In this document: piece after piece, positions 57,604-64,000 of the stretch
Position numbering within the stretch: the stretch's first letter is position 1
Layout of the letters: each line of letters starts with the position of its first letter
Assembly: GCA_965232595.1 (NCBI GenBank)
Contig: OZ246983.1
Coordinates: 2,232,001-2,296,000, forward strand
Reading direction: 5' to 3'
DNA: 64,000 nt
Source of the DNA: SZUA-309 sp965232595
Lineage (GTDB): Bacteria > Pseudomonadota > Gammaproteobacteria > Pseudomonadales > Azotimanducaceae
Translations under genes and position numbers: made by a program
The notes under the pieces: model-generated
Seen by the model: only the letters and a program-made list of their open reading frames with translations
Told to the model about the DNA's origin: nothing
Databases searched by the model: none

Positions 57604-59556
57604 CTACTGGGGCGTGTACCAGATCGCCGAGGTGTAGGCCCGCTCCTGGATGACCGACTCCGCCTCCGGGTGCAGCGGCAGGCCGTAGCGAACGGAGTCG
57701 TAGGTGCTCCAGCGTGGGGTTGGAATCTCGATCACCCGGGCGTAGTAGAACGCTCGCTGGTCTGGATCGAAATCCGGATCCTCCCAGACCGTGATCAGCT
57801 CGGCCGCGCCGATGGAGTTGTAGTACACGGCATTCTCCACGTCGACCGTGTTGCCGACGGGAGGCAGCTTGCCGTCGGCGCCCGGTTCGCGATCGCCGCT
57901 CCAGGCCACGTCGTACACCTGCTCGTGGGTTCTGCCCCGATCATCCAGCCAGCCTTTGACGATCTGAATGCGGTCGAGATTAGCGCCGATCGGATCGCGC
58001 AGGGCGTAAACCAGGAAGCTTGGCGACGCGCCCGCCGGCCGGCGACGCATGTCGCCACCCATGGGCACCCCTTTGTCGTAGCCGGCGAACGCCGGGCTGC
58101 GGCTGCCGGCATCTGCCTCGCTGAACTGCCAGCCGCCAAAGAAGCGGACGGTCATGCGCGAACCCGTGGTGGCGTACACCTCCTTTCGCTCCATGGCGTC
58201 GAAGATGGCTTCCCGGGTGTTCTCTCTGGCCCAGACAGCGGCCAGCCCCGACGCCACCTGCTCCCAGCCGAGGACGCAGGTGCCTTCGAAGCAGCCGATG
58301 GGATGCTCCATCCGCTCCGGGCTCGGCTCGCTGCCGGAGTGCTTGCCGAAGAAGTTGTCTTCCTGAGCGGTGGCCAGGGCCGTGTGGCTGTCCGTTGAGC
58401 CGACCACGCCAAACTTGTAGGGATTCACGCCCACCCGCTTCTCGATCTGCAGGCCGCGCTTCAGGGCTTCGCGGGCGTACTCACCGGCCAGCATGTCGTC
58501 CTGCTTCAGGGCCGACAGGGAGAGGTTGCCTTTGTCCCACTCCTCGTAGGCCGCAAACTCATCGTTCGGCGACAGGAAGGGGTGTGTCTCGCCGTCGCCC
58601 TTGATCTGGGTGATCTCGTAGAGCGGCTCCCACTTGGCACGGTTGGCGGCGTACTCGCGATCCACCCGTTTACCCTGATAGCTCTCCGTCAGCGGGAACA
58701 TGATGCCGTTCGAGAGGTTGCCGTTGTGAGCGAGCGCCAGCACGTCGCCGCCGGTCTTGTCTTCGTAGTCCGCCATCCAGCGCCACAGGTCACGCGGATC
58801 CGGGCTGCCGTAGGGTTCCGTCATGGTGAACGGTTCCACCTGGCGGGCTTCCTGCTCGCCGTCGCGGAAGATCACCACCCGATGCATGTTGTTGCCGGCC
58901 ACCAGCGACGTCCACTCGTAGCCGATGAAGGCCGTGAAGGTGCCCGGGTCGTTGGCAGCATCGGCCGAGGACATGATGCGATCCCAGGTACCGGCGTAGT
59001 TCTTGGTGCCGGGCAGGATCTGCAGCTCCGGGTCCAGGGTGTTGGCGGCAAAGTTCTCGATGATGTAGAGCGCGGCCTCCACCCCGTCCCGGCCACCGGC
59101 CCGGACCTTCCGGGACAGCTCCGCACCGATCTCGCTGCGCGTGATGTCCGGGTCACCCTCGAAGAGCATGGTGAACAGCCCCATGTTGTCCGAGTGATCG
59201 GCCACCACCAGCCAGTCCAGCGGTCGGGACAGCCGTGCCGGCACGCCGGTGGAAGACGTCAGCTGCTCGCCTTTGGCGAAGTTGTAGGCGTCGTCCGGGG
59301 TCAGGCGGGCGCCGAAGGCACCGGCGTCCATGGACAGCGAGGTGTGCAGGTGCGTATCGCCCCAGAGCACCTGACTCGGGAAGTTACGGTTTGCGTACGG
59401 AGAGAAACGATTCTCCGGGTAGGCCCGCTCAAGGCTGGCGGCATCCGGGGTGGGTTCTACCGCGTTGAGAGCGGTTGGCGACGCTATCGCCAGCATGACG
59501 GCCACCGTGATGCCAAGGCTTGAAGTCAAAGTCGAGCGCGCTGCGCTGAAGGTCAT
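57604..59556 (-). CDS. Exported DUF3604 protein (PHP-like)
   Basis: A 650-residue protein with a signal peptide (ITVAVMLAIASPTALNA). The DUF3604 hallmark WGDTHLHTSLSMDAG and LVVADHSDNMG recall the metal-binding blocks of PHP phosphoesterases; later FIGYEWTSLV and GSTDSHTALATA contribute further His/Asp ligands. The ATG at 59556 was chosen because AGGGAG is eight bases upstream; a GTG 13 codons earlier lacks a ribosome site. The family occurs in many copies in marine gammaproteobacteria, with unknown function. Confidence 0.88.
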   Translation of the reverse strand: MTFSAARSTLTSSLGITVAVMLAIASPTALNAVEPTPDAASLERAYPENRFSPYANRNFPSQVLWGDTHLHTSLSMDAGAFGARLTPDDAYNFAKGEQLTSSTGVPARLSRPLDWLVVADHSDNMGLFTMLFEGDPDITRSEIGAELSRKVRAGGRDGVEAALYIIENFAANTLDPELQILPGTKNYAGTWDRIMSSADAANDPGTFTAFIGYEWTSLVAGNNMHRVVIFRDGEQEARQVEPFTMTEPYGSPDPRDLWRWMADYEDKTGGDVLALAHNGNLSNGIMFPLTESYQGKRVDREYAANRAKWEPLYEITQIKGDGETHPFLSPNDEFAAYEEWDKGNLSLSALKQDDMLAGEYAREALKRGLQIEKRVGVNPYKFGVVGSTDSHTALATAQEDNFFGKHSGSEPSPERMEHPIGCFEGTCVLGWEQVASGLAAVWARENTREAIFDAMERKEVYATTGSRMTVRFFGGWQFSEADAGSRSPAFAGYDKGVPMGGDMRRRPAGASPSFLVYALRDPIGANLDRIQIVKGWLDDRGRTHEQVYDVAWSGDREPGADGKLPPVGNTVDVENAVYYNSIGAAELITVWEDPDFDPDQRAFYYARVIEIPTPRWSTYDSVRYGLPLHPEAESVIQERAYTSAIWYTPQ

Positions 59557-59694
59557 GGATGCACTCCCTGTCTGGTCCATTCGGCTCAGTTTCACATCAA
59601 GCGCCCGCTCATGACCAGAGCAAAAGCGGCGCCGACCCGTTCCCGGGAAATTGGTAAGCTGCAGGACTGCCTGGTTATTGAATGGAGGTGAGGG

Positions 59695-60948
59695 ATGAGT
59701 GCAGAGGTAGCCGACGACGTTGCGGGCATCCCGCTCAACGAGCTGGACGTCAGCCAGGCGTCACTCTTCCAGAACGATACCTGGCGGCCCTACTTCGCCA
59801 GGCTTCGTCGTGAAGCGCCCGTGCACTTTCTCGAAGACAGCCTGAACGGTCCGTTCTGGTCCGTCACTAACTGGCCGTTGATCAAAGCGGTGGACACCAA
59901 CCACCAGGTATTCTCCTCGGCGGAAGGGATCGCCATCGCCAGCCCGCCGGAAGGGGTGGAGCGACAGCAGCAGGGCGGCAGCTTCATCTCTGCAGACCCA
60001 CCGGCGCACGGCCCGCAGCGGAACACGGTGCAGCCGGCGGTGGCGCCAAGGAACCTGGCAAACCTGGAGCCGCTGATCCGGGAGCGGGTGGTCGACATCC
60101 TCGACAACCTGCCCGTGGGTGAGACCTTCAACTGGGTGGACCGGGTGTCCATGGAGCTGACGGCCCGGATGCTGGCGACCCTGTTCGACTTCCCCTACGA
60201 AGACCGGCGCAAGCTCATCGAGTGGTCCGACATCACCACCAACGTGCCGCAGGTGACCGGCGATGACAGCATCGACATGGAAGCCCGGCAGCAGGCGCTG
60301 ATGGATTGCGCCCAGGCGTTTTACGGACTCTGGGATGAGCGTGCGTCGGCGCCACCGAAGTCCGATCTCATCTCGATGCTGGCCCACGGCGAGGCAACGA
60401 AAAAACTGAACGAGAGCCCGGCTGAATTCATCGGCACCCTGCTGCTGCTCATCGTCGGCGGCAACGACACCACCCGCAACAGCATCAGCGGCGGGGTGAT
60501 CGCGTTGAACGAAAACCCCGATCAGTATCAGAAGCTGCGGGAAGATGCCGGGCTGATTCCGAACATGGTCTCCGAGATCATCCGCTGGCAGACGCCGGTG
60601 ATCCACATGCGGCGAACGGCCCTCGCAGACGTTGAGCTCGGAGGCGAGACGATCCGGAAAGGCGACAAGGTGGTGATGTGGTACCTGTCGGGCAACCGGG
60701 ACGAGGATATCTTCGACGAGGCGGACGCGTTTCGCATCGACCGGCCCAACGCCCGGCAGCACGTCGCCTTCGGTTACGGCATTCATCGCTGCATGGGCAA
60801 CCGTCTGGCCGAGATGCAGCTGCGCACGCTGTGGGAGGAGATCCACAAGCGCTTTGCCAAGGTCGAGCTTGCCGGCGACGTGGTCCGCCTGCCGAACAAC
60901 TTCATCCGCGGGATCAAAGAGGTCCCGGTGCAGCTGGTCCCGCACTGA
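59695..60948 (+). CDS. Cytochrome P450, CYP153-like alkane hydroxylase
   Basis: A 417-residue soluble P450. The I-helix motif GGNDTT is at 255-260, ExxR at Glu294-Arg297 and haem-binding FGYGIHRCMG at 359-368 with Cys366 as ligand. Segments such as MLATLFDFPYEDRRKLIEWSD and GDKVVMWYLSGNRDE are those I know from CYP153 enzymes, terminal hydroxylases of medium-chain n-alkanes and fatty acids. The ferredoxin and ferredoxin reductase often adjacent in CYP153 operons are not here. ATG at 59695 with GGAGGTGAGGG upstream. Confidence 0.88.
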   Translation: MSAEVADDVAGIPLNELDVSQASLFQNDTWRPYFARLRREAPVHFLEDSLNGPFWSVTNWPLIKAVDTNHQVFSSAEGIAIASPPEGVERQQQGGSFISADPPAHGPQRNTVQPAVAPRNLANLEPLIRERVVDILDNLPVGETFNWVDRVSMELTARMLATLFDFPYEDRRKLIEWSDITTNVPQVTGDDSIDMEARQQALMDCAQAFYGLWDERASAPPKSDLISMLAHGEATKKLNESPAEFIGTLLLLIVGGNDTTRNSISGGVIALNENPDQYQKLREDAGLIPNMVSEIIRWQTPVIHMRRTALADVELGGETIRKGDKVVMWYLSGNRDEDIFDEADAFRIDRPNARQHVAFGYGIHRCMGNRLAEMQLRTLWEEIHKRFAKVELAGDVVRLPNNFIRGIKEVPVQLVPH

Positions 60949-60950
60949 AC

Positions 60951-62240
60951 GTGATCTTCTGGATTCGCTGCCTGCTGCTGGGCCTTGCCGGGGCGATTCT
61001 CTGGGTAACGCTGGTGGTGAGCGCCACCCTGGGCGGCTGGTTCCGCGAGCCCATCGCGCCGCACGGCGATACCGCCGCCTTTGCTGAGGCGGCAAGGGCG
61101 CTGCTCAGCGACAGCAACCAGGGCAACGTGGCGTACCGGCTGCTCGCCGGCGGCAGGGTGGTGGACGAGCACTACCTGTCGATCGGCACGCCGGTGGATG
61201 CAGACACCCTGTTTCAGGTGGCGTCGCTCTCCAAGTGGGTTACTGCCTGGGGCGTGCTGGCGCTGGTCGAGGACGGGCGGCTGGACCTGGATGCCCCGGT
61301 CAACGGTTACCTGAGCCGCTGGCAGCTGCCGGCGGCAGAGGGGCTGGATGCGGAGGAGGTGACGGTTCGGCTGCTGCTGAGCCACACCGCCGGCCTCACC
61401 GACGGGCTCGGCTACGGCGGCTTTGCGCCGGGCACGCTGTTGCAGACCCTGGAGCAATCTCTCACCCAGGCAGCCGATGCGTCCAGCCCGGACGGCGGGA
61501 TCACCCGGGTCGGCGTGCCGCCGGGCAGCGAGTGGCGGTACTCCGGTGGCGGCTACACGCTGCTGCAGCTGCTGATTGAAGAGGTGAGTGGCCAGCGCTT
61601 CGAGTCTTTCATGCAGGCGGAGGTGCTGGATCCGCTCGGCATGCGCCGCTCCACGTTTGAGCCCGAGCTGACTCGAACCAGCAACGTGGCCGTTTTCTAC
61701 GACCATAGCGGCAATGAAGCCACTCACTATCGCTACACCGCGCTGGCTGCGGCCTCTCTGTACACGTCGGTGGCGGATCTCTCAGCGCTGTTGAAAGCGG
61801 TTGTTCAGGGCGCCGCCGGTGAGCCCGCCGGGCGCGGCGTGATTTCAGAGGAAAGCCTGGCGCTGATGGCGACCCCGCACGCCGCCCAGTTCGGCGCCGA
61901 CATCTGGGGGCTCGGCGCGTTGCTCTACGCGCCGACGGCGAGCGGCGGCTTCATCATCGGCCACGACGGCAACAACACACCGGCCATCAACACCGCGGCC
62001 CGGGTTGATCCGGCAAGCGGCGACGGCATTACCGTGCTGGAAACCGGCTCGCCCCTGCTGGCGACCCGGCTGGCGAGCGAGTGGGTGTTCTGGCAGACCG
62101 GGGTTCCGGACACGCTGGACGTGATCCAGGCAGTGCCCGACATGATCAATCGGGCGCTGCTTGGCGGCATCGGCGTGTTCGTCGCCGTGTTAGTGCTGCT
62201 CTGGTTCCTGCGTCGTCGCCGGCTGGCTGCAGCCGGCTAG
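60951..62240 (+). CDS. Serine hydrolase (beta-lactamase/class C-like), membrane-anchored
   Basis: A 429-residue protein. An N-terminal hydrophobic helix (RCLLLGLAGAILWVTLVVSATLGG) and a C-terminal one (GGIGVFVAVLVLLWFL) flank a class C beta-lactamase-like domain: the SxxK motif is ASLSKW, YxN-equivalent is YSGGG, and the third motif is near GHDGN. Such proteins are often esterases or peptidases, not resistance enzymes. The GTG at 60951 begins two bases after the P450 stop, so the two are cotranscribed. Confidence 0.85.
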   Translation: MIFWIRCLLLGLAGAILWVTLVVSATLGGWFREPIAPHGDTAAFAEAARALLSDSNQGNVAYRLLAGGRVVDEHYLSIGTPVDADTLFQVASLSKWVTAWGVLALVEDGRLDLDAPVNGYLSRWQLPAAEGLDAEEVTVRLLLSHTAGLTDGLGYGGFAPGTLLQTLEQSLTQAADASSPDGGITRVGVPPGSEWRYSGGGYTLLQLLIEEVSGQRFESFMQAEVLDPLGMRRSTFEPELTRTSNVAVFYDHSGNEATHYRYTALAAASLYTSVADLSALLKAVVQGAAGEPAGRGVISEESLALMATPHAAQFGADIWGLGALLYAPTASGGFIIGHDGNNTPAINTAARVDPASGDGITVLETGSPLLATRLASEWVFWQTGVPDTLDVIQAVPDMINRALLGGIGVFVAVLVLLWFLRRRRLAAAG

Positions 62241-62244
62241 CTCA

Positions 62245-63384
62245 TCACAAGCTGAACAACGCCCGGGCGTTGCCGCCGAGGACCAGGTTGCGGCGGTGCT
62301 CGGACATGGGGGCCAGCGCCGTATGCAGCTCCTGCATTGCCGTCATGTGCGAGTCCACATGCGGGTAGTCGGAGCCCCAGAGGAACTTGTCCTCGCCGAC
62401 CAGATCGCACTGCGCGTCGATGCTGCCTTCGCTTGGATCCATGACGAACCAGAAGTTCTCGCGGATGTACTCGCTCGGCGGCCGTGAGAGCACGCTAGTG
62501 GCGCTGAACCGGGCGTACTTCTCGTCGAGGCGATCCATCAGGTAGCGGACGTAGCCGGCGCCGGACTCGACGATGGCGACTTTCAGCTGCGGCAGGCGCT
62601 CGAACAGGCCGTCGCAGACCAGCGCCGCCACTGCCGGGATCAGCTGCATGGTGCCGCCGAGGCCGAAGGAAAACACCGTGTCCGGCCGCTCGTGCTCAAC
62701 GTCCCACCAGCGGGTGGTAGAGAGATTGACCACCCGGTCGAAGCGCACGATCAGGTGCACGCAGATGGGCAGATCGGCATCGATCAGCAGCTGCCAGAGC
62801 GGATCGAAGTCCGGGTGTGACGGGCGCTTGCCGCAGACCGGCTCCGGCGCCAGGAACATGCCCTTGAAGCCGAGCTTCAGGCAGCGTTCCAGCTCCTGTT
62901 GGGCCAGCTCTACGTCGTACAGCGGGATGTGGGCGATGGGCAGGATGCGGTCCAGCGCCGGCTTCGCGAAGTCCCACTGCCAGTTGTTGTAAGCCCGGGC
63001 GTAGGCCATGGCCAGCTCCGGATCGTCCTCCTTGTCCCAGAGGATGCCGATGGTGGGGAAGACGACGCCCATGTCCACGCCCCACTCGTCGAGCAGCTGC
63101 ACCCGGGCCTCGGTGTCGTAAGAAGCCTTGGGGCAGCCGTCCAGGTAGCTCAGGCCGGGATCAGTGAAGGCCTGCAGCGCGTCGTGCTCGGCGCCACCGA
63201 GGGCTGCGAGCCGTCCGGACAGCAGCACCTTGTCGTCCATCATCAGGGTTTCGGTGCCGTCGGCGCCCTGCTCGATGCGGATCGCCCGGTCCCGGTACTT
63301 CGGCTCCAGGTAATTCAGCCAGAGATCGGGCGGCTCCATCACGTGGGAGTCCATGTCGACCACCAGAGGTTTGCTCTCGGTCAT
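62245..63384 (-). CDS. Amidohydrolase (ACMSD-like, metal-dependent)
   Basis: A 379-residue TIM-barrel amidohydrolase of the aminocarboxymuconate-semialdehyde decarboxylase-like family. The N-terminal motif is VDMDSHVMEPPDLW, His ligands continue in PICVHLIVRF, and FLWGSDYPHVDSHM carries the late Asp. It may hydrolyse or decarboxylate a ring-cleavage product; exact substrate unknown. It is convergent with the serine hydrolase gene five bases away and follows the aldo/keto reductase gene. Confidence 0.87.
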   Translation of the reverse strand: MTESKPLVVDMDSHVMEPPDLWLNYLEPKYRDRAIRIEQGADGTETLMMDDKVLLSGRLAALGGAEHDALQAFTDPGLSYLDGCPKASYDTEARVQLLDEWGVDMGVVFPTIGILWDKEDDPELAMAYARAYNNWQWDFAKPALDRILPIAHIPLYDVELAQQELERCLKLGFKGMFLAPEPVCGKRPSHPDFDPLWQLLIDADLPICVHLIVRFDRVVNLSTTRWWDVEHERPDTVFSFGLGGTMQLIPAVAALVCDGLFERLPQLKVAIVESGAGYVRYLMDRLDEKYARFSATSVLSRPPSEYIRENFWFVMDPSEGSIDAQCDLVGEDKFLWGSDYPHVDSHMTAMQELHTALAPMSEHRRNLVLGGNARALFSL

Positions 63385-63414
63385 GTGCTTACCTTCCCCC
63401 GTTCTTCTGATGCG

Positions 63415-64000
63415 TCAGGATGAGCCGAGGCTCAGCAGGTTTTCAACCGGCCGATAGGCGTCTTCCATGTAGGCGACGTCGTCCGGATCGATCTCCAGCT
63501 GGCTCGCAGCCACCAGCTGCTCCAGCTGCTCCACTCTGGAGACACCGACGATGGGGCTCGTGACCTCCGGCTTGGTGAAGAGCCAGGCCACGGCCACCTG
63601 GGCAGGCTTCACGCCCATCTTCTCGGCAACTTCCACAACCCGCTCGGCGACCGAGAAAACGTGGTCGCCGCGGTACAGGCTTTCGGTGCGGGCCCGGTCC
63701 TGGCCTTTCGATCGATTGGTGGAACCGGCATCGAAGCTGCCCTTGAAAGAACCAGCGAGAATGCCGCGAGCCAGTGGCGACCAGGGCGTCAGCGCGACGC
63801 CGGTCTTCGCGCAGTAGGGGTTCATCTCCCGCTCTTCCTCCCGGTAGACCAGGTTGTAGTGGTTCTGCATGGATACGAACTGGGTCCAGCCGTTCATCTC
63901 GGCGGTCAGCTGCAGCTCGGCGAACTGCCAGGAGAACATGGAAGACGCGCCGAGGTAGAGCGCCTTGCCGGCTTTCACCACATCGTGCAGCGCCTCCAGG
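63415..64000 (-). CDS. Aldo/keto reductase, C-terminal part
   Basis: The gene enters from the right edge; the visible part covers about 195 residues of a ~330-residue NADPH-dependent oxidoreductase. KALYLGASSMFSWQFAEL, QNHYNLVYREEEREMNPYC, LTPWSPLARGILAG and the cofactor-site SPIVGVSRVEQLEQ are typical of the YajO/YghZ-like AKR branch. The N-terminal catalytic Tyr/Asp/Lys/His region lies beyond the window. It ends 30 bp before the amidohydrolase start on the same strand. Confidence 0.93.
   Translation of the reverse strand, partial: LEALHDVVKAGKALYLGASSMFSWQFAELQLTAEMNGWTQFVSMQNHYNLVYREEEREMNPYCAKTGVALTPWSPLARGILAGSFKGSFDAGSTNRSKGQDRARTESLYRGDHVFSVAERVVEVAEKMGVKPAQVAVAWLFTKPEVTSPIVGVSRVEQLEQLVAASQLEIDPDDVAYMEDAYRPVENLLSLGSS

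Noticed and set aside
1..64000. tRNA, rRNA, CRISPR arrays, transposases, integrases and prophage genes
   Set aside because: I looked for the corresponding motifs and repeats on both strands and found none convincing.

Overview
The window is high-GC, gene-dense chromosomal DNA from a Gammaproteobacterium. The strongest evidence is a block at 0.1-7 kb that resembles the enterobacterial pckA-hslO-hslR-yrfG-nudE neighbourhood, next to gshA and cysQ and with the first codons of an acpH-like gene at the left edge. The accessory content (a CYP153-type P450, a GMC oxidoreductase, a spinster-type MFS, a DUF3604 protein, an RND pump and many outer-membrane barrels) is typical of free-living marine or soil gammaproteobacteria. 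The genus cannot be set from the sequence alone. No rRNA, tRNA, CRISPR array, insertion sequence or prophage was seen.

Layout. 0-7 kb: housekeeping (glutathione synthesis, gluconeogenesis, redox chaperone Hsp33, Hsp15, nucleotide hydrolases, CysQ). 7.0-7.7 kb: the only long gene-free stretch. It holds nested inverted repeats, a strong LexA-box match and a multibranched RNA-like leader in front of a 52-residue membrane protein. 7.9-15.3 kb: mixed metabolism (STAS-like protein, acyl-CoA dehydrogenase-like flavoprotein, PhyH dioxygenase, MFS, P450, CysK). 15.4-21 kb: two ECF sigma systems. The first has a zinc-finger anti-sigma factor, an extremely acidic exported protein and a TPR/outer-membrane barrel. 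The second has a DUF6249 membrane protein and a small two-helix membrane protein. 21-24.8 kb: tandem gamma-glutamyltransferases, one a lipoprotein. 24.8-31.6 kb: a nine-gene, largely overlapping minus-strand operon with a MotA/TolQ/ExbB-like channel, an ExbD-like protein with a long Pro/Glu linker, a lytic transglycosylase, a SPOR-like protein, a Cys-rich lipoprotein and other exported proteins. I regard it as the best candidate for an undescribed system: an ion-driven cell-envelope machine.

31.7-38 kb: a methyltransferase, a membrane-protein/HTH pair, then a compact tryptophan-tryptophylquinone amine dehydrogenase locus (large subunit, Tat-exported small subunit, monohaem cytochrome c) without the usual maturation genes, followed by a DUF5916 barrel and PhhB. 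38-47 kb: ZapG-like protein, a lipoprotein, a carbamoylase-type amidase, a protein with a remarkable tryptophan cluster, and an RND efflux set. 47-54 kb: GMC oxidoreductase, GFA protein, acyltransferase, SH3 and HEXXH envelope proteins, a small lipoprotein, a VOC protein and a barrel. 54-64 kb: a catabolic-looking neighbourhood (NTF2-like, SDR, MFS, DUF3604, CYP153 P450, serine hydrolase, amidohydrolase, aldo/keto reductase) in which most genes overlap or lie a few bases apart.

All functional statements rest on motifs, lengths and gene order read by eye; no database search was run.
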